Below are positions 1 to 7,823 of a DNA stretch of 35,188 bases, piece after piece. Source of the DNA: DASPSR01 sp035516175. GTDB taxonomy: Bacteria > Nitrospirota > UBA9217. The stretch covers positions 1 to 35,188 of the forward strand of contig DATJAO010000004.1 of the NCBI GenBank assembly GCA_035516175.1. The letters run 5' to 3'. The position numbers were made by a program, and so were the translations under genes. Numbering within the stretch: position 1 is the first letter of the stretch; each line of letters opens with the position of its first letter. The notes under the pieces are model-generated. The model had not been told where the DNA came from. It worked only from the letters and a program-made list of their open reading frames with translations, and ran no database searches.

Positions 1-87
1 CAGGAAAAGCAAGGACGGTATCAATCGCCGAATCATCCTTGGAAGAGACTCAGAAGAGCATCGGAACAACTTCCCGCTGCTTCCTAA
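1..87 (+). CDS. C-terminal fragment of an IS transposase (partial, 5' end outside window)
   Basis: An open frame enters from the left edge in frame 1 and ends at TAA 85-87, giving 28 residues that include NHPWKR. A proline-rich xHPWR-type tail is common at the C-terminus of integrase-core (DDE) transposases. Two near-identical 17-bp repeats of insertion-sequence-end character follow within 50 bp. The family cannot be fixed from so few residues. It could also be chance open frame, but the pairing with the repeats argues for an IS end. Confidence 0.45.
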   Translation, partial: QEKQGRYQSPNHPWKRLRRASEQLPAAS

Positions 88-91
88 AAGC

Positions 92-133
92 GGACATTTT
101 TACTTTGGTAGCAGTAGGACATTTCTATTTTGG
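92..133. repeat. Paired 17-bp direct repeats, probable IS terminus
   Basis: GGACATTTTTACTTTGG (92-108) and GGACATTTCTATTTTGG (117-133) match at 15 of 17 positions and start 25 bp apart. They lie just after the stop of the transposase-like fragment, where an IS right end with repeated transposase-binding sites would be. The IS boundary is probably near 133-140. Confidence 0.5.
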
Positions 134-156
134 GTTGACAAGCGGTTAAATTTAGC

Positions 157-185
157 TTGACATTTTGCGTGGAATAATAGATATT
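157..185 (+). promoter_or_regulatory. Putative sigma-70 promoter of the tRNA genes
   Basis: TTGACA (157-162), a 17-nt spacer and GATATT (180-185, 4/6 match to TATAAT) place a start near 192, just ahead of tRNA-Val at 209. A second TTGACA at 135-140 lacks a good -10 partner. Confidence 0.45.
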
Positions 186-208
186 ACCACTCTCCCGAGG
201 TTGGAACC

Positions 209-284
209 GGGCGGATAGCTCAGCTGGGAGAGCACAGCCCTTACAAGGCTGGGGTCACAGGTTCGATCCCTGTTCCGCCTACCA
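209..284 (+). tRNA. tRNA-Val (anticodon UAC)
   Basis: A full cloverleaf can be folded. The acceptor GGGCGGA pairs with TCCGCCT, with one G-U pair. The D-arm is GCTC...GAGC, the anticodon arm CAGCC-CTTACAA-GGCTG carries anticodon TAC, and the T-arm is ACAGG-TTCGATC-CCTGT. The discriminator is A and the 3' CCA is encoded. Length is 76 nt. The overall sequence resembles bacterial valine tRNA for GUA/GUG codons. Confidence 0.97.
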
Positions 285-366
285 TAAAAGCACACTGCAG
301 GAGCTCAGGAGTGTGAGGAATAGTGTTCACTCCATAACTCCTCGACTCCGCATTCTCAGCACAATT

Positions 367-444
367 GGGGTGGTAGTTCAGTTCGGTTAGAACGCCGGCC
401 TGTCACGCCGGAGGTCGCGGGTTCGAGCCCCGTCCACCCCGCCA
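367..444 (+). tRNA. tRNA-Asp (anticodon GUC)
   Basis: The acceptor GGGGTGG pairs with CCACCCC. The anticodon arm CCGGC-CTGTCAC-GCCGG carries GTC, and the T-arm is GCGGG-TTCGAGC-CCCGT. Discriminator G and the CCA end are encoded, for 78 nt. It lies 82 nt after tRNA-Val on the same strand and is probably cotranscribed with it. Confidence 0.97.
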
Positions 445-544
445 TTCTTTCGATGCTTTGCAGTCAGGAATAAATCAGTGTTCATTCATGGATGGATGCC
501 TTTTTAAGGATAATGAATTATTACCAAAGGCAGTTGTGAAAATA

Positions 545-573
545 AAAAGCCGAGGCAGGATGCCTCGGCTTTT
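545..573. terminator. Bidirectional rho-independent terminator
   Basis: A perfect 9-bp stem (GCCGAGGCA 549-557 with TGCCTCGGC 561-569) has a 3-nt loop, AAAA before it and TTTT after it. It therefore reads as a terminator on both strands. It lies between the tRNA pair (plus) and the 3' end of the ferritin-like gene (minus) and could end both transcripts. Confidence 0.88.
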
Positions 574-610
574 CGTCCCTCATTTTAATCTCAGATTGGA
601 AAAGACATCA

Positions 611-1036
611 TTATTTCCCCAGCAGCGTCGTGAATGTATCGTGGTGGTTTTCCTCCTCGGCAAGGATCTGCTCGAAGAGTAGCCGCGTTGAGGTGTCCCC
701 TTCGGAGCTTGCCTGCTTGATGATTTCCTTGTAGAGATCGATTGCTTCCTCCTCGGCCTTCGCGTCGTACTCGAGCATTTCTTTCATAGTGCCGCCCACC
801 TTGATGGGGTCGGGCTTGGTCGTGGGGGTGATGTCGAAATAGAAGAGTCGCTCAGCGATCTTCTCGGCGTGCTTCATCTCCGTGATAGCAACATCCTCGA
901 ACACATCTGCGATCTCCGCTGACTCCAGGCCTTTTGCCATTACATGCTGCCACATGTACTGTACGCTCACCTGGATCTCCCGAGCGATTGCCTTGTTCAG
1001 CATGTCCGTCAATTTGCTGCTTGCCTTCTGCACCAT
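611..1036 (-). CDS. Bacterioferritin-like iron storage protein
   Basis: This 141-residue all-alpha protein is of the ferritin/bacterioferritin type, which oxidises Fe(II) at a di-iron centre and stores iron in a protein shell in the cytoplasm. Aligned by eye with bacterioferritin, the di-iron ligands appear as E20 (REIQ), E53 and H56 (EMKHAE), about E95 (the EEE cluster) and E128/H131 (EEENHH). M54 sits where bacterioferritins have the heme-ligating Met, so heme binding is possible. At 141 residues it is shorter than the usual ~158, mainly by lacking the C-terminal fifth helix. The start is ATG with AAGGAG six bases upstream. It stands alone, ending at a bidirectional terminator. A ferritin-like peroxide-protection (Dps-like) role is a less likely alternative. 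Confidence 0.85.
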   Translation of the reverse strand: MVQKASSKLTDMLNKAIAREIQVSVQYMWQHVMAKGLESAEIADVFEDVAITEMKHAEKIAERLFYFDITPTTKPDPIKVGGTMKEMLEYDAKAEEEAIDLYKEIIKQASSEGDTSTRLLFEQILAEEENHHDTFTTLLGK

Positions 1037-1115
1037 ACCAATCTCCTTTCTCGCTGTAAAATTACCGGATCCTCACTTTTGGAAACTTTATCAGAAATTC
1101 ATGAAAATGGGAACA

Positions 1116-1145
1116 ATATTATGGCGCATCATGGTGAAGAGGCAA
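1116..1145 (-). promoter_or_regulatory. Putative promoter of the ferritin-like gene
   Basis: On the minus strand TTGCCT (1145-1140), an 18-nt spacer and TAATAT (1121-1116) precede the ferritin-like gene by about 80 nt. TTGTTC/TGATAA slightly downstream is a weaker alternative. Confidence 0.35.
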
Positions 1146-1182
1146 TGCTGGTGTTTGCATGATGCATCCTATAAGGTTACGG

Positions 1183-1575
1183 TTAATGGAGCCGTGGTCG
1201 GATTCCCCAGTGGGAGGAGAATTCCTGCTCTGCCTTCTCCGGTTCATCAGTGTTGTTGAGGATAAGCTGCCGGAGGTGGTGATAACTATCCAGATCGAGC
1301 TGGGTGAATTCAACCGCAAGGCTGCCTGGTTCGGAACGTATTATTTTCCCATCAGCTTCGATAAGCAGTTTGTTTTCGAATGAAGAAAGCATAATGCTTA
1401 CTCGGCAAGGAACACCGGGAGCGGAAAGGACATCATCGGACGGCATGTGCAACCCGCTCATGCTCACGTTTATTTCTGTGTTTGCCTGCACAATACGGTC
1501 ACCCGCCCGGACCGTGACCTCGGTGTGAAACGGGACCCTGATAAAGCCTCTTCTATCGGCCGGGCCGTTTGCCAT
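1183..1575 (-). CDS. PilZ domain protein (c-di-GMP receptor candidate)
   Basis: This is a 130-residue single-domain PilZ protein. PilZ domains bind cyclic di-GMP through an N-terminal RxxxR loop and a (D/N)xSxxG motif. Here both are visible, as RRGFIR near residues 8-13 and NVSMSG near residue 37. The frame is open further upstream, to 1863, but I chose ATG at 1575. It has a GAGG about five bases upstream, lies directly before the conserved PilZ start, and follows a good minus-strand promoter. The longer reading would also overlap the opposite-strand cyclophilin. Its effector partner is not evident from the neighbours. The two GGDEF proteins in this window could supply its ligand. Confidence 0.82.
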   Translation of the reverse strand: MANGPADRRGFIRVPFHTEVTVRAGDRIVQANTEINVSMSGLHMPSDDVLSAPGVPCRVSIMLSSFENKLLIEADGKIIRSEPGSLAVEFTQLDLDSYHHLRQLILNNTDEPEKAEQEFSSHWGIRPRLH

Positions 1576-1619
1576 GCGCACCTCGCTGTCTGATGACGGA
1601 AATATAACAGATAGCCTAA

Positions 1620-1649
1620 AGTATATCAGCGGTTCTAGGTTTCCGTCAA
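1620..1649 (-). promoter_or_regulatory. Putative sigma-70 promoter of the PilZ gene
   Basis: On the minus strand TTGACG (1649-1644), an 18-nt spacer and TATACT (1625-1620) place a start near 1612, about 37 nt before the chosen ATG at 1575. This supports the short PilZ reading. Confidence 0.6.
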
Positions 1650-1746
1650 TGGGAGAGACGCTGTTATTTCTAAGACACCTCTGAGCTCCCAGGAAGGTCT
1701 GGAGCGCGGTTCCAGAGCATTTTCCCCGCGCAAACCTATGTTTTGT

Positions 1747-1775
1747 TTGACATCCCCCCGGGTTTCTGGTAAAAC
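1747..1775 (+). promoter_or_regulatory. Putative sigma-70 promoter of the cyclophilin gene
   Basis: TTGACA (1747-1752), a 17-nt spacer and TAAAAC (1770-1775, 4/6) lie about 60 nt ahead of the ATG at 1838. Confidence 0.55.
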
Positions 1776-1837
1776 AATACATCCTGCCCTTTTTTCTGTT
1801 TTGACAGGCAATTTTTATGGTAAGAGGAGGTTGTTTC

Positions 1838-2434
1838 ATGAAAAAAGTTCTGCTTGTTTTCACTGTTTTGCTCGGTATTTTTATCCATGCGACGGGGTTT
1901 GCTCAGCAGGAATTGAAAAAATTTACCGTACAGGAGATCAAAAAAATGTCCATGACGAAAGCGATCATCGAAACCAAGTTCGGCAACATAACACTGAAGT
2001 TCTTCCCCGACGTGGCGCCCGGACACGTGAACAACTTTATTGAGCTTGCCAAGAAGGGCTTTTACGACGGGACCACATTCCACCGTGTAATCCCCGGCTT
2101 CATGATCCAAGGGGGAGATCCGAATACCAAAAACCCGGATAGGAGCATGCACGGAATGGGCGGGCCGGGGTATACAATCAAGGCCGAGTTCAACGCTAAG
2201 CCGCACAAGCGGGGCACGCTTTCCATGGCGCGGGCGCAGAGCCCGGACAGCGCCGGTTCGCAATTCTTCATCTGCGTGAAGGATTCGCCGTTCCTCGACC
2301 GGCAGTACACAGTTTTCGGCGAGGTCGAGAGCGGAATGGAGACCGTGGACAAGATTGTATCCCAACCCCGGGATCCGCGCGACAATCCGAACGAACGCAT
2401 CGAGATGAAAGTCAAGATCGTAGAAGGAAAATAA
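1838..2434 (+). CDS. Periplasmic cyclophilin-type peptidyl-prolyl cis-trans isomerase
   Basis: This 198-residue protein catalyses cis-trans isomerisation of X-Pro bonds during folding. Residues 1-22 form a Sec signal peptide with a probable cut after FA at 21-22, so it should act in the periplasm. The cyclophilin core runs from about 38 to 196. It has the active-site Arg in FHRV (R83), GFMIQGG at 87-93 and SQFFI at 141-145. Phe152 occupies the position of the cyclosporin-contact Trp in eukaryotic cyclophilins, as is usual in bacteria. The start at 1838 is set by AGGAGG nine bases upstream. The frame is open slightly further upstream but without a signal. It precedes argG by 77 nt; an internal ACCGGA/TCCGGT hairpin in that gap has no T-run. 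Confidence 0.9.
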   Translation: MKKVLLVFTVLLGIFIHATGFAQQELKKFTVQEIKKMSMTKAIIETKFGNITLKFFPDVAPGHVNNFIELAKKGFYDGTTFHRVIPGFMIQGGDPNTKNPDRSMHGMGGPGYTIKAEFNAKPHKRGTLSMARAQSPDSAGSQFFICVKDSPFLDRQYTVFGEVESGMETVDKIVSQPRDPRDNPNERIEMKVKIVEGK

Positions 2435-2511
2435 CAGGGTCAGGAGTACCGGATCCAGGGTCCGGTTGTAGGGAAAGGCCTGCCCCTTGCCTCTTTTTAT
2501 GGAGTATTTAT

Positions 2512-3723
2512 TTGAAGCAGGAAATTAAAAAGATCGTCGTCGCCTATTCAGGCGGGCTCGATACATCGGTCATCATCACCTGGCTTAAACAAGAGTATGG
2601 TGCCGAAGTGATTGCGTTCACTGCTGATATCGGACAGGGAGAGGAGCTTGAGCCGCTTCGTGAGAAGGCCATCAGGACCGGCGCGAGCAAGATCTACATC
2701 GATGACCTGCGCGAGGAATTCACCAGGGATTTTGTGTTCCCCATGCTGCGGGCGAACGCCGTGTATGAGGGCCGTTATCTCCTCGGCACCGCGATTGCGC
2801 GGCCGCTCATTGCCAAGCGGCAGATCGAAATCGCAAACAAGGAAGGTGCGGATGCGGTCTGCCATGGGGCAACGGGCAAGGGGAACGACCAGGTCCGGTT
2901 CGAGCTCACTTACTTTGCTCTCAAGCCGGACGTGAAGATCATAGCGCCCTGGCGCGAGTGGAGCATGAAGGGCCGCGAGGAACTTATCGCCTATGCTGAG
3001 AGGCACAATATACCGGTGACCGCGACCAAGTCGAAGCCCTATTCCACGGACCGTAACCTGCTGCACATCAGCTACGAAGGCGGCGTCCTTGAGAATCCGT
3101 GGAAAGAGTCGACCAAGGACATGTATACTATGGCCGTACCGGTCGAGAAAGCGCCTGACAAGCCAGAGTACATTGAGGTAGAATACAGTGCGGGTAATCC
3201 TGTTGCCATAAACGGGGAAAGGGCTTCCCCTGCTGTACTTCTGGCCGAGGCGAACCGGATCGCTGGCAGCCACGGCGTTGGCCGCGTAGACCTCGTGGAG
3301 AATCGCTATGTAGGCATGAAGTCCCGCGGTGTGTACGAGACGCCGGGCGGTACGCTCCTGCATGCGGCACACCGTGCCGTGGAGTCCATCACCATGGACC
3401 GCGAGTCCATGCACCTGAGGGACAGCCTGATCCCACGTTACGCCGAACTGGTGTACTACGGATACTGGTTTGCGCCGGAACGCGCCATGCTGCAGGCCGC
3501 AATCGACGAGTCCCAGAAGAACGTGAGCGGCACGGCGCGGCTCAAGTTATATAAAGGAAATTGCGACACGGTCGGCCGTAAGTCGCCTATCTCGCTCTAC
3601 AATCCGGAGCTTGCGACCTTTGAGGCAGACCGGGTTTATAACCAGAAAGACGCCGAAGGTTTCATCCGCCTGAACGCTCTTCGGCTCAGAATCGGGAGCA
3701 AGGCATCCAAATTAAAGGCGTAG
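2512..3723 (+). CDS. argG: Argininosuccinate synthase
   Basis: This 403-residue enzyme condenses citrulline and aspartate with ATP to argininosuccinate in the arginine pathway (cytoplasm). The N-terminal ATP pyrophosphatase loop AYSGGLDTS is at residues 11-19, and GATGKGNDQVRFE-type substrate-binding sequence follows near 120. Length is normal for the family. The start is TTG at 2512 with GGAG seven bases upstream. The nearby ATG at 2499 is out of frame, so the TTG is well supported. argH follows after 133 nt that contain unusual nested inverted repeats. Confidence 0.97.
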   Translation: MKQEIKKIVVAYSGGLDTSVIITWLKQEYGAEVIAFTADIGQGEELEPLREKAIRTGASKIYIDDLREEFTRDFVFPMLRANAVYEGRYLLGTAIARPLIAKRQIEIANKEGADAVCHGATGKGNDQVRFELTYFALKPDVKIIAPWREWSMKGREELIAYAERHNIPVTATKSKPYSTDRNLLHISYEGGVLENPWKESTKDMYTMAVPVEKAPDKPEYIEVEYSAGNPVAINGERASPAVLLAEANRIAGSHGVGRVDLVENRYVGMKSRGVYETPGGTLLHAAHRAVESITMDRESMHLRDSLIPRYAELVYYGYWFAPERAMLQAAIDESQKNVSGTARLKLYKGNCDTVGRKSPISLYNPELATFEADRVYNQKDAEGFIRLNALRLRIGSKASKLKA

Positions 3724-3751
3724 ATCTTCAAGACGGCAATCAAAGAAAGAA

Positions 3752-3840
3752 TTTGACACGGGTATACACTGAAAAATTTATGATTAATGTCTTAACATTA
3801 CCGCATTAATCACAGCTTAACAGTGAGAGTCAGTGTCAAA
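3752..3840. repeat. Nested inverted repeats upstream of argH
   Basis: Three perfect inverted pairs are nested here. TTTGACAC (3752-3759) pairs with GTGTCAAA (3833-3840). ACACTGA (3766-3772) pairs with TCAGTGT (3830-3836). GATTAATG (3782-3789) pairs with CATTAATC (3804-3811). The first two share a right arm and so exclude each other. The region could form an alternative-folding leader or hold operator sites; no function is shown by the sequence alone. Confidence 0.55.
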
Positions 3841-3856
3841 ATGGTTTTGATATGAT

Positions 3857-5278
3857 ATGGCAAACAAGAAGACCAAGATAATAAAGAAAGCGAAGACGGC
3901 CGCGAAGAAGACCAAGCCCTGGGGCGGCAGGTTCACCGCTGCCACGAACGAGCTCGTCGAGCAGTTCACGGCGTCGATCCCCTATGACTGGCGGCTCTAT
4001 CCCTACGACATCGCGGGCAGCATGGTGCATGCCGCCATGCTCGGCAAGCAGGGGATCATACCGAAGAGGGAAGCCAACCGCATCATACGCGGGCTTGAAG
4101 AGATCCTGAAAGAGATCGTCGCAGGTACATTCGAGTTCAGCGTGGAGCTCGAAGATATCCACATGAACATCGAAAACCGGTTGATCGAGAAGATTGGGCC
4201 CACAGGTGGAAAGTTGCACACGGCACGGAGCAGGAACGATCAGGTGGCCCTCGACATCCGCATGTTCCTGCGCGACGAGATCGCCGAGATCCACGAGCTC
4301 CTCACCGCACTCCAGGCGGTCATCGTTCATCTTGCCGAACGGCACAGCGATGTCGTTCTGCCTGGCTACACGCACCTCCAGCGCGCGCAACCCGTGCTAT
4401 TCGGTCACCACCTGCTTGCGTACTATGAGATGTTCGAGCGCGATCGCGGCCGGCTTGAAGACTGCTTCCGCCGGGTGAACGTGATGCCGCTCGGCGCCGG
4501 TGCCCTCGCAGGGACCGTACTCCCCATCGATCGGAAGTTCGTTGCCAAGCAGCTCGGTTTCAGCGGTGTGTGCGAAAATAGCATAGATGCCGTCTCGGAC
4601 CGGGATTTTGCAATCGAATTCGTTGCGGCTTGCGCTCAGATCATGATGCATCTCTCGCGCCTGTCCGAAGAGCTCGTCATCTGGTCGTCATCCGAATTCG
4701 GGTTCATCACGATCTCCGATGCCTTCACCACGGGCTCCTCGATCATGCCACAGAAAAAAAACCCCGATGTGGCCGAGCTCACGCGCGGTAAGACGGGCCG
4801 GGTGTATGGTCACCTCATGGCGCTCCTCACGCTCATGAAGGGACTACCGCTCGCGTACAACCGAGACATGCAGGAGGACAAGGAACAGATTTTTGGCGCC
4901 GCTGAAACGATTACGCTCTCGCTGTCGGTTTTCATTGAGATGCTCAAGGGCGTTTCGATACACGCAGAAGCGATGCGGAAAGCGGCGGAAGACGGATTCA
5001 TCACGGCCACGGACCTGGCAGACTATCTGGTCCGCAAGGGCATGCCGTTCCGCAAAGCCCACGAAGTCGTGGGCAAGGCCGTGCTTCGTGCTACGGAGCT
5101 GGGATGCGGGCTCGTCGATATGCCGATCGGTGAATACACAAAACTGTCACCGCTGATCCACGAGGACGTTTATGACGCGTTATCCGTAGAGGCATCTGTA
5201 AGGAGGCGCACGTCATACGGCGGCACGGCCCCGGTGAATCTGAGAAAACGCCTCACGGTTCTCAAGAAGATACGATGA
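3857..5278 (+). CDS. argH: Argininosuccinate lyase with Lys-rich N-terminal extension
   Basis: This 473-residue enzyme splits argininosuccinate into arginine and fumarate, the last step of arginine synthesis. The usual N-terminal WGGRF motif is at 22-26, and the fumarase/aspartase-superfamily signature GSSIMPQKKNPD is at 293-304. Before WGGRF lies an unusual tail of about 20 residues rich in lysine. No ATG, GTG or TTG occurs between the ATG at 3857 and WGGRF, so the tail appears to be translated. No clear Shine-Dalgarno is visible at this start. The stop overlaps the next gene's ATG by four bases (ATGA), so the two are translationally coupled. Confidence 0.96.
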   Translation: MANKKTKIIKKAKTAAKKTKPWGGRFTAATNELVEQFTASIPYDWRLYPYDIAGSMVHAAMLGKQGIIPKREANRIIRGLEEILKEIVAGTFEFSVELEDIHMNIENRLIEKIGPTGGKLHTARSRNDQVALDIRMFLRDEIAEIHELLTALQAVIVHLAERHSDVVLPGYTHLQRAQPVLFGHHLLAYYEMFERDRGRLEDCFRRVNVMPLGAGALAGTVLPIDRKFVAKQLGFSGVCENSIDAVSDRDFAIEFVAACAQIMMHLSRLSEELVIWSSSEFGFITISDAFTTGSSIMPQKKNPDVAELTRGKTGRVYGHLMALLTLMKGLPLAYNRDMQEDKEQIFGAAETITLSLSVFIEMLKGVSIHAEAMRKAAEDGFITATDLADYLVRKGMPFRKAHEVVGKAVLRATELGCGLVDMPIGEYTKLSPLIHEDVYDALSVEASVRRRTSYGGTAPVNLRKRLTVLKKIR

Positions 5279-6357
5279 ATACCCGGACGCGGTGGTTTTT
5301 CAGGGCCATCTGCCTGACGGTTATCCTGGTGCTTGCTGTCTCCTGCGGCAGGAAGACGGACCCGCTCACGCCCGAGAGCCCCCGGCCTGAGGCGGTGAAG
5401 GGCATTAAAGCCGTTGTCAGGGACGACATCGCATTCCTGTCATGGCGCGTGCCAACCAAAAACGTGGAAGGCAAGGACATGAATCCCGCTGAAATTTTGG
5501 GATTCCGTATCTACCGGGCGGAGATCGGCGACAGCAGAAAGAAGACCCGGTACAAGGAGATTGCCGATATCACGATGGCCAATCCTGCGCCGGCTGAGGT
5601 GAGGGCGGGCACAGTTTTCTGGAGCGACAAGAACCTGAGATACGGTCAGGTGTACAGCTATCGGATTAGAGCCACGAGCGAAAGGGGAGGGGCAAGCCCG
5701 CAGTCCGAAGAGACGCGAGTGGCACCGCTTCTTTCTCTGGCAGCTCCAACGAACTTTACCGCTGTGGGCGATGACAGCAGTAATCTCCTTTCCTGGAATC
5801 TGGTCACTACGAGATCGGACGGGAGCCAGTACGGAGGCTTTGTCGGCTACAATATCTACCGTGGTACGGAAAAAGGCCGGTATGAAGATACTCCGCTGAA
5901 CAAGGAACCGGTCAGGACGACTTCCTATAAAGATACAGCGGTAGTGAATAATAAGACGTACTTTTATATTGTGCGGGCCGTGGACAGTCCGACCTTGCCG
6001 TGGAATGAAAGCCTTGATTCGGTTGAGGCATCTGCCACGCCCAGGAAGATGACACCGCCGGCAAGGCCCGTGGGACTTACAGTCGTTCCCGGCGTGGCCA
6101 GGATATTCCTAACCTGGAATGAGAACAAGGAGCGGGACCTCGCGGGGTACCACGTGTATCGGTCGGTGAGGAGCGGCAGGGACTATGTGCGTCTTACAGA
6201 TAAGCTGTTAAACCGCACCACGTTCTCTGACGTGAAGGTAAAGCCGGGAGTAGTGTATTACTACACGGTCACCGCGGTGGACCAGTCAGGGAACGAAAGT
6301 CCGATGTCGAAGGAGCAGAAAGCGTACGCTGAGAAGATGAGACAAAAAACGCGATAA
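5275..6357 (+). CDS. Fibronectin type III lipoprotein
   Basis: This is a 360-residue predicted lipoprotein. A hydrophobic signal (about 8-23) ends in LAVSC with Cys24 as the lipidation site. The -3 residue is Ala, which is acceptable but not the usual Leu. The mature part contains fibronectin-III-like beta-sandwich repeats. Three blocks share the pattern 'W...GF/GY-x-(I/V)YRx...YxxTx...VYxYRVxAVD', near 40-155, 160-265 and 270-350. Such domains mediate protein or polysaccharide contact on the outer membrane or in the periplasm. It overlaps argH by four bases. Lipoproteins between argH and lysA are common in related genomes, but the role is unknown. Confidence 0.78.
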   Translation: MNTRTRWFFRAICLTVILVLAVSCGRKTDPLTPESPRPEAVKGIKAVVRDDIAFLSWRVPTKNVEGKDMNPAEILGFRIYRAEIGDSRKKTRYKEIADITMANPAPAEVRAGTVFWSDKNLRYGQVYSYRIRATSERGGASPQSEETRVAPLLSLAAPTNFTAVGDDSSNLLSWNLVTTRSDGSQYGGFVGYNIYRGTEKGRYEDTPLNKEPVRTTSYKDTAVVNNKTYFYIVRAVDSPTLPWNESLDSVEASATPRKMTPPARPVGLTVVPGVARIFLTWNENKERDLAGYHVYRSVRSGRDYVRLTDKLLNRTTFSDVKVKPGVVYYYTVTAVDQSGNESPMSKEQKAYAEKMRQKTR

Positions 6358-6421
6358 ATTGGAAAATGAAAATCTGAGGATAAAATTGACAATTTCCTCT
6401 ATTCATTGTCCAATTTCCAAT
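6358..6421. repeat. Imperfect long hairpin between the lipoprotein gene and lysA
   Basis: Four left-arm blocks, ATTGGAAA (6358-6365), ATGAA, GAGGA and AAATTG, reappear inverted as CAATTT, TCCTC, TTCAT and TTTCCAAT (ending 6421). They close on a single A at 6389. The hairpin begins just after the lipoprotein stop and ends 14 nt before the lysA ATG. There is no T-run, so it is not a normal terminator. It may be a palindromic intergenic repeat or an mRNA processing/stability element. Confidence 0.5.
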
Positions 6422-6435
6422 CGGATGGGGTTCCC

Positions 6436-7722
6436 ATGCATGACTTTGTCTATAAAAACGGAGAGCTGTACTGCGAAGGGGTTTCTGTCAAAAGCGTGGC
6501 CCAGCGGGTTGGCACGCCGTTCTACCTTTATAGCAGCAATACGCTGGTGAATCATTATCAGGCCTTCGATAGAGCCTTTGCGGGCGTTCCGCATATTATC
6601 TGCTTTGCGCTCAAGTCGAACCCGAACGGCGCGATCATCAGGTTGCTCGGAAGGGAGGGTGCGGGGGCGGACATCGTTTCGGGCGGAGAACTGTTTCGCG
6701 CACTCCGGGCGGGAATCGATCCGAAAAAGGTTGTGTATGCAGGGGTAGGCAAGCGCAGGGATGAGATCGAGTATGCGCTCAAGGTCGGTATTCTCATGTT
6801 CAACGTCGAGTCCGGCGAGGAGCTCCTTGCAATAGAGCGTGCCGCAAAGGACATGCGTGCGATGGCGCGCATAGCGCTGCGGGTGAATCCGAACATCGAC
6901 CCCAAGACGCACGCCTATATCTCTACGGGACTCAAGGAGAACAAATTCGGCATCCCAATCGAGCAGGCGCTGGAGTACTACCAGATGGCCAAGTCTCTAT
7001 CTCACGTGGAAGTGACAGGAATCCATCAGCACATAGGTTCTCAGATTACCGAGATCCAGCCGTTCGTGGATGCGCTTGAAAAACTCGTAGGGTTCGTCAG
7101 CGAACTCAGGTCTGCAGGATTGGACATCAAGTTCATCAATATCGGTGGCGGGCTGGGCATTACGTACAAGGACGAGACACCGCCACATCCCAAGGAACTT
7201 GCGAAGGCGATCCAACCGCTTCTCAGAGAGGCCGGGTGTACCCTGGTGCTGGAGCCGGGCCGGGCCATCGTGGGCAATGCAGGTATCCTCGTGACGAGCG
7301 CCCTCTATCACAAAGACAGCGGTGAGAAACGGTTCCTGATCGTCGATGCAGGTATGAACGACCTCATCCGGCCGAGCCTCTATGAGGCCTATCATGAGAT
7401 AAAATCAGTGTCGGATCCTTCTGCTCCTGTGAACACCGTGCTCGATGTGGTGGGGCCGATTTGCGAGTCCGGCGATTTCCTCGCCAAGGAGCGAGAGATG
7501 CCCGAGGTAAAGCAAGGAGAGCTTCTCGCGGTGATGAGCGCGGGAGCATACGGTTTTTCGATGTCCTCGAACTATAATTCACGGCCGCGCGTGGCCGAAG
7601 TCATGGTCAATGGGAGCGAGTATTACATCGTGCGGGAACGCGAGACCTATAGCGACCTCATCAGGGGTGAAAGGGTCCCGCGGTGGTTGGAAGGGTGGGA
7701 GACAAAAAATAAATCTCAATAA
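6436..7722 (+). CDS. lysA: Diaminopimelate decarboxylase
   Basis: This 428-residue PLP enzyme of fold type III decarboxylates meso-diaminopimelate to L-lysine. The Schiff-base lysine is K60 in FALKSNPN. HQHIGSQ, the glycine-rich GGGLG, EPGRAIVGNAG (PLP phosphate) and the active-site CESGDFLA follow in the expected order. I chose ATG at 6436 (MHDFVYKNGELYCEGV) because it matches the usual N-terminus. An upstream TTG at 6406 in the same frame adds ten residues inside the hairpin and is less likely. The Shine-Dalgarno is weak. It opens the lysine block lysA-dapF-dapA-dapB. Confidence 0.96.
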   Translation: MHDFVYKNGELYCEGVSVKSVAQRVGTPFYLYSSNTLVNHYQAFDRAFAGVPHIICFALKSNPNGAIIRLLGREGAGADIVSGGELFRALRAGIDPKKVVYAGVGKRRDEIEYALKVGILMFNVESGEELLAIERAAKDMRAMARIALRVNPNIDPKTHAYISTGLKENKFGIPIEQALEYYQMAKSLSHVEVTGIHQHIGSQITEIQPFVDALEKLVGFVSELRSAGLDIKFINIGGGLGITYKDETPPHPKELAKAIQPLLREAGCTLVLEPGRAIVGNAGILVTSALYHKDSGEKRFLIVDAGMNDLIRPSLYEAYHEIKSVSDPSAPVNTVLDVVGPICESGDFLAKEREMPEVKQGELLAVMSAGAYGFSMSSNYNSRPRVAEVMVNGSEYYIVRERETYSDLIRGERVPRWLEGWETKNKSQ

Positions 7723-7823
7723 CCAAAATTCAAGTACGTTCTACCATGCTGGATTGTAAAATTGAAGTTCGGAGCTTATGTATAATTTGTGATTTGATGG
7801 ATTTGTCATCCGAAAGATAGTAC

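Noticed and set aside
458..682. 74-codon plus-strand frame after tRNA-Asp
   Set aside because: It runs through a clear rho-independent terminator and into the antisense of the ferritin-like gene.
1576..1863. N-terminal extension of the PilZ protein
   Set aside because: The added ~96 residues are low in conserved character, overlap the cyclophilin start on the other strand, and precede a good promoter and Shine-Dalgarno for the shorter form.
2449..2467. ACCGGA/TCCGGT hairpin before argG as terminator
   Set aside because: The stem is only six pairs and no T-run follows, so it was not called a terminator.
2548..3414. 288-codon minus-strand frame over argG
   Set aside because: It is antisense to argG and has no conserved motif.
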